64,000 bases of DNA from Marinactinospora thermotolerans DSM 45154 (GTDB lineage Bacteria; Actinomycetota; Actinomycetes; Streptosporangiales; Streptosporangiaceae), in NCBI RefSeq assembly GCF_900167435.1, contig NZ_FUWS01000003.1:186001-250000 (forward strand), given 5' to 3'. Position 1 is the stretch's first letter. Every line of letters starts with the position of its first letter. The notes below the pieces were generated by a model. The model did no database searches. It saw only the letters and a program-made list of their open reading frames with translations, and had not been told where the DNA came from. The position numbers and the translations under genes are program-made. Shown here piece after piece: positions 20,147 to 28,825 of the stretch.

Positions 20147-21910
20147 ATGGAACAGGAAGACCCGCATCGGGAGTTCAAGATCCTCCCGGAACTGCTTCAG
20201 GGCGGGAAGGGCACGATGGTGGTCATCGCCCTGCTCTCCCTCGTGTCGGCGATCGCCTCCTTGGCGTTGCCCATGGTGGCCGCCGCGCTCATCGCGGCTC
20301 TCCAGGAGGGGAAGGGGCTCTCGTCCTGGGCGGTGGCGATGATCGGCGTGGGCGCCGCGACCGCGATCTCGGGTGCGCTCTCCTCCTACCTCCTGGCGAA
20401 GCTGGGACACCGCATGCTCTACCGGGTCCGTGTCAGGACCATGCGGCACGCGCTGGGGGTGAGCCTGCGTGACGCCCGCAGGGAGGGCAGCGGCAACCTG
20501 GCCGCCCGGTTGACCGCCGACGCCTCCCAGCTCAAGAACGCGGTCGACATCGGCCCGATCCAGCTCCCCATGGCCGCTATCACGCTGCTCGGCACCCTCG
20601 TGGTCATGTGCGTCTTGGACTGGGTCCTGCTTCTCATCACCCTGGCCGCGTTCGCCGTCGCGATCGGAATCATCGCGGCCGTGATCGTCTCCCTACGGCG
20701 CAGATACCAGGCGGTGCAGAACGAGATCGGCAGTCTCTCCGAGGACTTCGTCGCGGCCTTGGACGCGCTGCCGATCATCAAGGCGTGCCGGGCCGAGCAG
20801 ACGGTGGCGGGAGACCTGTCCCGAAACGCCGAACGCGTCGCGGACGTGGAGATCGGCACGGCACGGGTCGAGAGCCTGATGGTCCCGATCATCAACCTGG
20901 GACAGCAGATCGCGCTCGTGAGCGTCATCATCGGCGGAGGTGCCCGGCTGGTCGACGGTGAGCTTCCCCTCTCGTCCTTCGTCGCCTTCCTGCTCTACCT
21001 GCTCCAACTCGCCGCCCCTCTCATGATGGCGGTGTCGGGGATCGCCACGCTCCAGGCGGGCATGGTCGCGCGCAAACGCTTCAACGACGTGTTCGCGCTC
21101 CCCTTCGAGCAGACCTCGGTCCCCGCGCGCAGGAGCGTGTCCCCCTCCACCCCCTCCCCCGACGCGCCGGCCCTGCGCTTCGAGGACGTGACCTTCGGAT
21201 ACGACGACGCCCCGGTCCTGCGCGGTGTCGACTTCACCGTTCCACGACGCGGGCTCACGGCACTGGTCGGACTCTCGGGGGCGGGGAAGACCACCGTCCT
21301 CGGGTTGACCGAGCGCTTCATGACGCCTGACTCCGGGCTCATCACCGTGTTCGGTCGCCCCCAGGAGGCGTTGAGCGCCGAGGAGCTACGCGGCCTTCTC
21401 GCCTACGTGGACCAGGGGTTCACCCTGCTGCGTGACGACATCCGCGGCAACCTGACGCTCGGTCTGACGGCGCCTCCCTCCGACGAGGTGCTGCTGGACT
21501 GCCTGGACACGGTGGGACTCGGTGACGTGGTCCGCGCCCTTCCGGACGGTTTGGACACGGTCCTGGGCGGAGCGAACGATCTGTCCGGCGGCCAGCGTCA
21601 ACGCCTGGCCCTGGCTCGGGCGCTGCTCAGCGACGCCCGGCTGGTGCTGCTGGACGAACCCACCTCGCAGCTGGACGGCGTGAACGAGCAGCGGCTCCGC
21701 AACGCCGTGGACGTCCTCGCGGTGGATCGCGCCCTCCTCGTCGTGGCCCACCGGATCTCCACCGTGCAGCACGCCGACCACGTGATCGTGCTGGGAGACG
21801 GCCGGACCGTCGCGGAGGGGACCCACGAAGAACTGCTGAAGAGCTGCCCCGAGTACGCCGATCTCGTCAGGGGGCGGTCGACGGGTGTCTCCTCATCCGT
21901 ACTCGTCTGA
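20147..21910 (+). CDS. ABC exporter with fused membrane and ATPase domains (LanT-like)
   Basis: A 587-aa half-transporter. The N-terminal ~310 residues contain six predicted membrane helices. The ATPase domain has Walker A GLSGAGKTTV, the Q-loop region AYVDQGFTLL, the signature LSGGQRQRLALARAL, Walker B LVLLDEPTSQ and the H-loop VVAHRIS. There is no N-terminal C39 peptidase domain, so the exporter does not cut the leader; the M16 peptidase in the cluster probably does that. It would work as a homodimer exporting the modified peptide. The ATG at 20147 follows CAGGAGAGA. It lies directly after the precursor genes and 15 bp before the F420-type oxidoreductase gene. Confidence 0.85.
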   Translation: MEQEDPHREFKILPELLQGGKGTMVVIALLSLVSAIASLALPMVAAALIAALQEGKGLSSWAVAMIGVGAATAISGALSSYLLAKLGHRMLYRVRVRTMRHALGVSLRDARREGSGNLAARLTADASQLKNAVDIGPIQLPMAAITLLGTLVVMCVLDWVLLLITLAAFAVAIGIIAAVIVSLRRRYQAVQNEIGSLSEDFVAALDALPIIKACRAEQTVAGDLSRNAERVADVEIGTARVESLMVPIINLGQQIALVSVIIGGGARLVDGELPLSSFVAFLLYLLQLAAPLMMAVSGIATLQAGMVARKRFNDVFALPFEQTSVPARRSVSPSTPSPDAPALRFEDVTFGYDDAPVLRGVDFTVPRRGLTALVGLSGAGKTTVLGLTERFMTPDSGLITVFGRPQEALSAEELRGLLAYVDQGFTLLRDDIRGNLTLGLTAPPSDEVLLDCLDTVGLGDVVRALPDGLDTVLGGANDLSGGQRQRLALARALLSDARLVLLDEPTSQLDGVNEQRLRNAVDVLAVDRALLVVAHRISTVQHADHVIVLGDGRTVAEGTHEELLKSCPEYADLVRGRSTGVSSSVLV

Positions 21911-21925
21911 ACGATTGGGTGGCCA

Positions 21926-22888
21926 ATGACCGAATACTCGATTCTCGCGCCCGTCGTGCCGCTGAGAGCCGAACAGCTCCTCCCCTACGCGGCGCTGGTG
22001 CAGTGGAGCGCCGCTCGTCGCCTGTGGCAGGGGCAGGCGACGGTCAGCGACCCACACCAGATGTTCACCGCTGCGGCGGTCGCCGGATTCCGGGTGCCGG
22101 TGGGCACCGGGGTCACCCTGATGCCGCTCCGGCATCCGCTGGAGGCGGCCCTCCAGGCCAAGAGCCTGGCCGTGACGACCGGGCATCCGGTGGTGGCGGG
22201 TTTCGGGCCGGGTGCGCGGGTGTTCCAGTCCAGCGTTCTGGGCCGCCCCTACGCGAGCCCGCTTCAGGCGACACGCGAATACGCCACGATCGTCAAAGGG
22301 CTGGTCTCCGGTGAGGTCGTCAACCTCGCCGGGGAGTACTTCCACTGCGAGAACGGTCTACCGTCCCTCCCAAGCCCTCCGGTCGAAGTGGGCATCGGCG
22401 TGCTACGCCCGCGTATGGCCGAGCTCGCCGGGGAGATCGCCGACGTGGCGATCACCTGGCTGACCCCGGCGTCCTACCTTCGCGACACGCTGATGCCCGC
22501 CCTGCGCGCGGGCGCGGCAAAGGCCGGCCGGCCCGTCCCCCGGGTCGTCGCCATCGTCCCCCTGGCCCTGAGCGGAGAGGGCCGCGATGGGCTCACTTTG
22601 GCGTTGACCAGCAACATGGGCCACATCTCCCTGCCCCACTACGTCGACATGCTGCGCCGATCGGGCATCCCCATCGACCCGGAGGACCCGCTCTCCGGCG
22701 CGCGCGCTCTGATCAAGGGCGACGCCTTCCTGTTCGGCGACCCGGCGACCGTGGCCGAGGGGCTGGACGGGTTCCGGGCGGCGGGCGCCGACGAGATCGT
22801 CCTCAACGTCTCCGGGGTCTGCCGGCAGTACGGGGCGAAGACGTCGCTGCTGGAGCTGGAGACGGTCTTGACCGAGGTGACGCGATGA
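21926..22888 (+). CDS. Luciferase-like F420-dependent oxidoreductase (LanJ-like)
   Basis: A 320-aa protein of the luciferase-like monooxygenase superfamily, which uses F420 or FMN in a TIM barrel. Signs are VGTGVTLMPLRHPLEAALQAKSLA, the GFGPGARVFQ loop, the ARE-type stretch YATIVKGLVSGEVVNLAGEYFH and the C-terminal AGADEIVLNVSG. In the lexapeptide class V cluster a homologue (LxmJ) reduces dehydroalanine to D-alanine with F420H2. The same role is likely here, giving D-Ala or D-aminobutyrate residues in the product. It overlaps the decarboxylase gene by ATGA. The reaction is inferred from family and neighbourhood; a flavin monooxygenase is the alternative. Confidence 0.75.
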   Translation: MTEYSILAPVVPLRAEQLLPYAALVQWSAARRLWQGQATVSDPHQMFTAAAVAGFRVPVGTGVTLMPLRHPLEAALQAKSLAVTTGHPVVAGFGPGARVFQSSVLGRPYASPLQATREYATIVKGLVSGEVVNLAGEYFHCENGLPSLPSPPVEVGIGVLRPRMAELAGEIADVAITWLTPASYLRDTLMPALRAGAAKAGRPVPRVVAIVPLALSGEGRDGLTLALTSNMGHISLPHYVDMLRRSGIPIDPEDPLSGARALIKGDAFLFGDPATVAEGLDGFRAAGADEIVLNVSGVCRQYGAKTSLLELETVLTEVTR

Positions 22889-23562
22889 GCGAGACCGAAC
22901 CGCCCCGTTCCGAGGCCGGGGAGCGGGCCGCGCTGCTCGGGGTGCCCGAGTTCGGGGTGTCCCGGCTCCTCCTCGTCGCCACCGGCTCGGTCTCGACCGC
23001 GGACCTGCCGTTCTGGGGGACCTGGCTGCGCACCTGCTACCCCGACCTGGAGATCATGCTCGCCCTCACCAGGAGCGCCCGCCGCTTCGTCACCCCGACC
23101 GCGTTGCACGGCCGGATCAACGGGGAGGTGATCCCCGACACCTGGCCGGAGGACGATCCGCGGGCCCTGCACGTCGAACTCGCCGAGTGGGCCGAGGCCG
23201 TCCTGGTCTATCCGGCGACCCTGCACTTCACGGCCCGCCTGGCGCTGGGCCTGGCCGACAGTCCCGCGCTCCTGGCCGCCCAGTGCACGAAGGCCCCCAT
23301 CGTCGTGGCCCCCGCTCTTCCTCCTGGTGGCGTGGACAGCCCCGCCTATCTGGCGCACCGCTCGGCGCTCGCCGCCCGGCCCAATGTCGTCGTCATGCCG
23401 CCACGCCCCGGCATCAGTGTGACGACAGGACGTCCGGGCGCCTGGGCTCCCGCCCTGCTCCCGCACTGTCTGGAGGCTCTGGAGCGGTTGCGCGACGCCC
23501 GGGACCCCGGCTCCCGGGAGGAGACGGACGTCAGCGGGGCCGCTTCGGAGGCGTCCGCATGA
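22885..23562 (+). CDS. HFCD flavoprotein decarboxylase (LanD-like)
   Basis: A 225-aa protein of the homo-oligomeric flavin-containing Cys decarboxylase family (EpiD, MrsD, TvaF, PPC decarboxylase). The N-terminal strand RLLLVATGSVSTAD binds FMN. The likely catalytic His96 lies in LHVELAEWAEAVLVYPATLHF, and PATLHF (110-115) replaces the PASANT substrate loop of EpiD. It would oxidatively decarboxylate the C-terminal Cys of the precursors to an enethiol, which then closes on a dehydrobutyrine to give AviMeCys. Both precursors end in Gly-Cys as required. It overlaps both neighbouring genes by 4 bp, so it is translationally coupled. Confidence 0.83.
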   Translation: MSETEPPRSEAGERAALLGVPEFGVSRLLLVATGSVSTADLPFWGTWLRTCYPDLEIMLALTRSARRFVTPTALHGRINGEVIPDTWPEDDPRALHVELAEWAEAVLVYPATLHFTARLALGLADSPALLAAQCTKAPIVVAPALPPGGVDSPAYLAHRSALAARPNVVVMPPRPGISVTTGRPGAWAPALLPHCLEALERLRDARDPGSREETDVSGAASEASA

Positions 23563-24458
23563 CGACGCGACCCGCGGCCTCCTCCGCCGACACGCGACCG
23601 CGGCTGGTGTTCGGGACGGGGCTCCTGAGGACCTCGATCAGTCCGGCCGGGGCGGGATTCCTGTGGCGGCGTTCCCCGGGACCGCTGGCGGACTCCGCCT
23701 TCACCCCGATCGATCCGGTTCTCCGTTCCCTCGTGGAGGCGGCCACCGCGGGGAACAGCGTGGCCGTGTCCGTGGGCCGGGCGGAGGGACCGAGCAGGAG
23801 CTACCGGACAGAAGGGGTGGAATCTCTCGCCGGTCGGCTGCTACGCGCCGGACCGGACACGGATCTGGTCCCCCTGTTCAGGGGAGTCGGCCACGCCCTG
23901 CGCGCGGTGCACTCGGTGACGCCTCCGGCCGATCATCCCCTTCCCCGGATCCCCCGGGGCATGGCCCGGCTCGACACGTGGCTGTCCCGGCGCCCGGTCC
24001 ACGGCTTCGCCGGGGAGGCCGCCGCCCTGGTCCACGACCGGATCGGCGCCGAGCGCTGGAGCCGGCTGTGCGCCTGGAACGAGCAGGCGCTCCACGATCC
24101 CGACCGGGTCGTGGCGCACGGCGCGCCCAGCCTGGGAGCGCTGGTCCCCGGCGTCTCGGCTCCCGCGGTCCTCCTGAGCGGAGAGGACCTGTGCCTGGCC
24201 CCCTGGACGTTCGACCTCGGTTGGGTCACCGGCGAGCTGATCGAGATCAAGTGGCAGATCGGGGGAGCCGCGCCCGCGTGGCAGGCCCTGCTGGACGCCC
24301 TCTACGAGGGGTACGGACGGACCCCGGAGAGCGCCTGGAACCGCCTGGCCGCCCTCCGCCTCGCACTGCACCTCCACGACTTCACCGCCTATGTCGGCGG
24401 CACGCCCCCCGAGGTGCAGCGGTACGCGGACTTCCTCGGATTCCTGATCGACCTGTGA
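23559..24458 (+). CDS. Degenerate APH-like protein (LanX-like, possible cyclase)
   Basis: A 299-aa protein that keeps the overall layout of an aminoglycoside-phosphotransferase-like C lobe (FRGVGHALRAVHSVTPP, then HGAPSLGALVPG, then TFDLGWVTGELIE). The catalytic loop reads HGAPSLG (His187-Gly193), so the usual catalytic Asp is replaced by Ala189. The Asp of the DFG-like motif (Asp219) is kept. This suggests a pseudokinase. Class V lanthipeptide clusters encode a third synthetase component of this type, proposed to catalyse or template ring closure, so I call it LanX-like. It overlaps the decarboxylase gene by ATGA. The function is inferred from context. Confidence 0.6.
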   Translation: MTTRPAASSADTRPRLVFGTGLLRTSISPAGAGFLWRRSPGPLADSAFTPIDPVLRSLVEAATAGNSVAVSVGRAEGPSRSYRTEGVESLAGRLLRAGPDTDLVPLFRGVGHALRAVHSVTPPADHPLPRIPRGMARLDTWLSRRPVHGFAGEAAALVHDRIGAERWSRLCAWNEQALHDPDRVVAHGAPSLGALVPGVSAPAVLLSGEDLCLAPWTFDLGWVTGELIEIKWQIGGAAPAWQALLDALYEGYGRTPESAWNRLAALRLALHLHDFTAYVGGTPPEVQRYADFLGFLIDL

Positions 24459-24469
24459 CAGGAGACAAC

Positions 24470-27064
24470 GTGACCACCGCCAAGGAGCCGCACCGCTCCC
24501 GGCCCCACCGGATGACACTGGCCAACGGACTCACGGTGATCCTGGAACCCGACCCCCGGATCCCGAGGGTGGGGATCACCGTGCACTACGGGGTCGGATT
24601 CCGTTCGGAGCCGCCGGGGCGGGAGGGGTTCGCCCACCTCTTCGAACACCTGATGTTCCAGGGAAGCGAGAGCCTGCCGGACGGCCGTTTCCACGATCAC
24701 GTCCACCGGGTGGGCGGCGTCGTCAACGGCACCACCCACCAGGACTACACCGACTACTACCAGGTCGTGCCGTCGGCCTCTCTCGAACAGGCGCTGTTCA
24801 GCGAGGCCGACCGGATGAGGGCACCTCGTTTCACCCCGCGCAACCTCGCCGAGCAGCTCACAGCGGTCGGGGAGGAGATCCATCAGGCGACCGTGGCCCG
24901 CCCCTACGGGGGTTTCCCGTGGCCTCTGTTGCCCCGTGCCGTGTACCGCTCCTTCCCCAACGCCCACGACGGATACGGCGACGTCGACCGGCTCCGCCGC
25001 ATCACGGTGGACGACTGCGCGGACTTCTTCCAGACCCACTACGCGCCCGGCAACGCGGTCCTGACGCTGTCCGGCGGTTTCGACCCCGAGCAGGCGGTGG
25101 TACTGGTCGAACGCCACTTCGGCGACATCGCGCCCCGCCCTGTTCCCCCCGCGGTGGACCAGGCCGAACCGCCCCTGACCGAGACCCGGTGGACGTTCTG
25201 CTCCGAACCCGGTGTTTCGGGGACGGCGTTGGCGATCGGCCACCGGCTTCCCGATCCCGGAACCGACCTGGAGGGCTACCTCGCCCACCTGGTCCTCGCC
25301 CGCGTCCTGACCGACCGCCATCGGGACGCGTCCGGCAGGGCGGCGATCACCACCAGCTGCGGGTTCTTCGGAACCCTGGACGCGCGCGACCCCGACACCA
25401 TGATCATCAGCGCGGCCCTGCCGGGCGGTCTTGACCCCCGGCGCATGGTGGACGCCGTCCACGACCAGCTACGGCGGTGGGCGGACGAGCCCGACCCCGG
25501 TGGCGCCGACGCGACACGCTCCCTGATCGCCGAGCACCACACACGCTACGGTGACATATGCGAGCGGAGCCGCGCCCTGGGACGCCTGGAGATCCTGTTC
25601 GGGAGGGCGGAACTCCTCGACGAGCTACCCGACCGGATCGGGAGGATCGGTCCGGAACAGGTCGCCACGGCCGCCCGCTCCCTGGCCGCCGCGCACCCGG
25701 GTGTCCTGGCGATCCGGCCGGGGACACAGCGCCTCCGGCCATCGGTCCCGACCGTTCCCGCCGCCACCGCTTCCCGGACCAGCGCCGAGGAGGTCGGCCG
25801 CACTCCGGCGGGGCCGCGTCCGCTTCCTCCCCTGGGCCCCGTCCGGACGCCGCGCCTGGACGGACTGGGCGACACCACCATCGGCGGTGTCCGGGTCGTC
25901 GCCCTGCCCGACGACCGCACGCCACTGGCCCACATCCGGCTGCGTCTCCCCCTGGGGCGGTCCGGGTGGACCGATCCCGGTGGGGTCGACGCCCTCCTGG
26001 ACCTCCTGCGCGGCCGTGTCCGAGACGGTGAAACGCCGGACCGTTCCGTCTCCCTCACCACCGACGGCCAATGGATCGACGCCGCCTGCACCGCCTACCG
26101 GCAGGAGCTCGGCCCCGCCCTGGCCGTGCTCGTCGCCGCGCTGTCGGCGGAGGGGACCCCCCTCGGTCCGCCGTCCCCCTCTCCCGCGGCGCCACGCTCG
26201 CTGGAACGCCTCGCCGACGACCTGATCCGGACCCGTTGGGCGGGGCGCCCGGAGGAGGGAGCGGGGACCCGGCCGGATTCCATCGAGGCGTTACACCGCT
26301 CGATCACGCGCACGCCGGGGGGCCTGCTCGTCGTGGTCGGCGGCGGCACCGCGGAGACGGTGTTCGCGACCGCGCGAAACGCGTTGTCCCCGTGGCCCGC
26401 CCCGTCTCCCGCCGCGACGTTCCCCCCGCCCCCTCCCAGCGGTCTGTTCGCGCTGCCCCGGCCGGGGTCGGGGATCGTCCACGCCACTCTGTGCGCGGCG
26501 GAGCCCACCTCGGGGCCGGGGGAGGCCGCTCGTTATCTCGCCACCGCCGTCTTCGGTGGTTACTTCCGCTCCCGGTTGGCCGTCCGGGCCACCCGGCGTG
26601 GGGAGGCCGGGTACGTGGCGTCGGCGGGACGGGACGTGCTTCTCGATCGGTCACGGGCGTTCGTCCGTGCCACGGTCGCCCCCGAGCTCGTGGACGTCCT
26701 GCTGAACGACGTGCGGTTGGAGGCACGGCGTCTGTCGGAGGAGCCGCCGGACGAGATCGAGGTGGATGCGGCGCGTTCCTTCTGCGCCGCGCAGATGCTG
26801 TCGGCGTTCGACTCCCCCTCCCTCACCGCGGACGTGCTGCGGGCGACCGTCTCCGCCGGGCGGAGCCCGTCCTGGCTCGCGGAGCTGCCGGACGTGTTGC
26901 GCGACGTCACGGTGGCCGAGGTCGCCGCGGCCGGACGCGAGCTGTTCGGTCCGATCCCGTTGGAAGGGGTGGTGGCCGGAGAGGTCGACCCCGCCCGGTT
27001 CCCCGCATCGGTACCAGAGCCTTCCAGCGTCCCCGCCCCGCAGGGCGTTCCCCTTCTCCGATAA
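24470..27064 (+). CDS. Two-domain M16 zinc metallopeptidase, probable leader peptidase
   Basis: An 864-aa protein made of two M16 halves. The first half has the inverted zinc motif HLFEH (His56, Glu59, His60) and the distal Glu in GEEIHQ (~135). The second half (from ~residue 465) has the same fold pattern but no HxxEH, as in two-chain processing peptidases where one half only holds substrate. Other parts: TLANGLTVILEP and FTPRNLAEQL. Class V lanthipeptide clusters carry such peptidases, while the exporter here has no protease domain. It likely removes the leader at APA. The GTG at 24470 sits behind AGGAGACAAC, 11 bp after the LanX-like gene. Secretion is not suggested: there is no signal peptide. 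Confidence 0.8.
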   Translation: MTTAKEPHRSRPHRMTLANGLTVILEPDPRIPRVGITVHYGVGFRSEPPGREGFAHLFEHLMFQGSESLPDGRFHDHVHRVGGVVNGTTHQDYTDYYQVVPSASLEQALFSEADRMRAPRFTPRNLAEQLTAVGEEIHQATVARPYGGFPWPLLPRAVYRSFPNAHDGYGDVDRLRRITVDDCADFFQTHYAPGNAVLTLSGGFDPEQAVVLVERHFGDIAPRPVPPAVDQAEPPLTETRWTFCSEPGVSGTALAIGHRLPDPGTDLEGYLAHLVLARVLTDRHRDASGRAAITTSCGFFGTLDARDPDTMIISAALPGGLDPRRMVDAVHDQLRRWADEPDPGGADATRSLIAEHHTRYGDICERSRALGRLEILFGRAELLDELPDRIGRIGPEQVATAARSLAAAHPGVLAIRPGTQRLRPSVPTVPAATASRTSAEEVGRTPAGPRPLPPLGPVRTPRLDGLGDTTIGGVRVVALPDDRTPLAHIRLRLPLGRSGWTDPGGVDALLDLLRGRVRDGETPDRSVSLTTDGQWIDAACTAYRQELGPALAVLVAALSAEGTPLGPPSPSPAAPRSLERLADDLIRTRWAGRPEEGAGTRPDSIEALHRSITRTPGGLLVVVGGGTAETVFATARNALSPWPAPSPAATFPPPPPSGLFALPRPGSGIVHATLCAAEPTSGPGEAARYLATAVFGGYFRSRLAVRATRRGEAGYVASAGRDVLLDRSRAFVRATVAPELVDVLLNDVRLEARRLSEEPPDEIEVDAARSFCAAQMLSAFDSPSLTADVLRATVSAGRSPSWLAELPDVLRDVTVAEVAAAGRELFGPIPLEGVVAGEVDPARFPASVPEPSSVPAPQGVPLLR

Positions 27065-27128
27065 AGCGCGGCGGGGCATGCCACGCACGTCAGCCATGCC
27101 CCCCGGAAGCGACAACGACAGGGAAGCG

Positions 27129-28031
27129 ATGACCACTGCCATCGAGATAACAGATCTGAGGAAGTCGTTCGGCGGCGTACCCGCCGTCGACGGCGTGTCC
27201 CTCACCGTGCAGGCCGGTACGATCACCGGCTACCTCGGCCCGAACGGCGCCGGAAAGACGACCACCCTGCGCTGCCTCCTCGGTTTGGTCGCCCCTGACA
27301 GTGGGACATGCCTGGTCAACGGGCGCCGTTACGCCGATCTGCCCAAGCCGATCACCGAGGTCGGCGCGGTACTGGAGGCGACCGGCTTCCATCCGTCCCG
27401 GAGCGCCCGCGACCACCTGGCCATCATGTGCGCGGCGGCCGGGCTTCCCCGGGCCAGGGTCGATGAGGCCTTGGGCGAGGTCGGTCTCGCCCACGCCGCG
27501 AACAAGCGGGTCGGGGGGTTCTCTCTCGGAATGCGGCAGCGTCTCGCCCTCGCCGGAGCGCTCCTCGGGCGACCGAAGATCCTCATCCTCGACGAACCCG
27601 CCAACGGCCTCGACCCCGCGGGCATCGAGTGGTTGCGCGGCTTCCTCCGGCACTGGGCCCACGAGCTCGGCGCCGCGGTTCTCGTCTCCAGCCACGTCCT
27701 CGCCGAGGTGGAGCAGACCGTGGACAACGCCATCATCATCGCCGGCGGCAGACTGGTCCGCCACGGCAGCATCGCCGACCTCACCCGGGGAGAACAGCAG
27801 ATCCGGATACGGGCCCTCGGGGATTTCCGTCCCGTCTTGGAGGGCGCCGGTGCCCGGGTGACCGAGGGACCCGACGGTGTTTTGCGGGTGAAGGGCATGA
27901 GCATCGACGAGGTGGGCCGGCTCGCCCTGAACTCTCGTGTGGTGCTGACCGAGATCAGCGAGGAGCGGTACGACCTCCACCGCGTCTTCCTGGACCTGAC
28001 CGACGCGCGCACGGAGGGTGCCCACTCATGA
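27129..28031 (+). CDS. ABC transporter ATP-binding protein (first immunity pair)
   Basis: A 300-aa ATPase with Walker A GPNGAGKTTT, the signature FSLGMRQRLALA and Walker B ILILDEPANGLDP. The C-terminal ~75 residues form the regulatory tail of the BcrA/DrrA type (bacitracin and lantibiotic self-protection). It probably powers a pump that removes the product from the membrane. The ATG at 27129 follows GGGAAGCG. It overlaps the permease gene by 4 bp, so they are translated together, and follows the M16 peptidase gene after 64 bp. It may serve immunity rather than export, because a separate exporter exists. Confidence 0.88.
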   Translation: MTTAIEITDLRKSFGGVPAVDGVSLTVQAGTITGYLGPNGAGKTTTLRCLLGLVAPDSGTCLVNGRRYADLPKPITEVGAVLEATGFHPSRSARDHLAIMCAAAGLPRARVDEALGEVGLAHAANKRVGGFSLGMRQRLALAGALLGRPKILILDEPANGLDPAGIEWLRGFLRHWAHELGAAVLVSSHVLAEVEQTVDNAIIIAGGRLVRHGSIADLTRGEQQIRIRALGDFRPVLEGAGARVTEGPDGVLRVKGMSIDEVGRLALNSRVVLTEISEERYDLHRVFLDLTDARTEGAHS

Positions 28032-28795
28032 CCGGCCTGGTGAAAGCGGAACTGCGCAAGTTCTTCAGTACGCGCCTGTGGTGGATCATGCTCCTGGTCG
28101 TGCTGGCGTGGACGGGGCTGGGGCTCTCGTTGTCCATCGCCCTGGCCGGCATGGAGGGGCAGCCCGCGCGGGACACCGTCGAGTTCCAGCAGATGGCGTG
28201 GATCTACGGTGGCGGGACGTCGAGCTTCACCATGATCCTCGGAATCGTCATGATGACGAGCGAGTACCGCCACCGCACCTTCAACAGCACCTTCCTGGTG
28301 ACTCCCGTGCGGGGCCGCGTCATCGTCGCCAAGCTCGTCACCGGTCTGCTGGTCGGCCTGCTGTTCGGCGCGGCCGTCATGACGCTCACCGCGGCGGCCG
28401 TCATTCCCGCGACGCTGACGGCCGGCGGGGAGTTCTCCCCCTTCGCCAACGAGATCCCGCGTATGACCGCCGGCGTGGTCGCCGCGATCACGCTCTACGT
28501 CCTTCTCGGCATCGGTCTGGGCGCGCTGATCCGCAACCAGGTCGGCGCCATCATGACCGGCATCGTGTGGACCTTCCTGCTGGAGACCATCGTGGTCTCC
28601 GTCCCCGGCCTCCAGGAGTTCGGCAAGTGGACTCCCGGCGGGGTGACGACGGCCCTGTACGACACCGGGGCCGACTTCGGTTTCGGAGCGGCGGAGGTCC
28701 TTCCGATGGGAACCGCGGTGGCCCTCCTCACCGGTTACGCGCTCCTCTTCTCCCTGATCGCCTCCTTCACCACCGTCCGCCGCGACCTTGTCTGA
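28028..28795 (+). CDS. ABC transporter permease (first immunity pair)
   Basis: A 255-aa membrane protein with six predicted helices: one near residues 20-40, four in the central hydrophobic block (FTMILGIVMMTSEY, LVTGLLVGLLFGAAVM, MTAGVVAAITLYVLLG, VGAIMTGIVWTFLLETIVV) and one at the C terminus. The conserved EYRHRTFNSTFLVTP region is the ABC-2 coupling helix found in BcrB/EpiE-type permeases. With the ATPase encoded by the overlapping gene it would form an immunity exporter. The methyltransferase gene starts 30 bp downstream, so the operon continues. Confidence 0.85.
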   Translation: MTGLVKAELRKFFSTRLWWIMLLVVLAWTGLGLSLSIALAGMEGQPARDTVEFQQMAWIYGGGTSSFTMILGIVMMTSEYRHRTFNSTFLVTPVRGRVIVAKLVTGLLVGLLFGAAVMTLTAAAVIPATLTAGGEFSPFANEIPRMTAGVVAAITLYVLLGIGLGALIRNQVGAIMTGIVWTFLLETIVVSVPGLQEFGKWTPGGVTTALYDTGADFGFGAAEVLPMGTAVALLTGYALLFSLIASFTTVRRDLV

Positions 28796-28825
28796 CCGGT
28801 CCTCACCCGCCCAGGAAGGCCCCTC

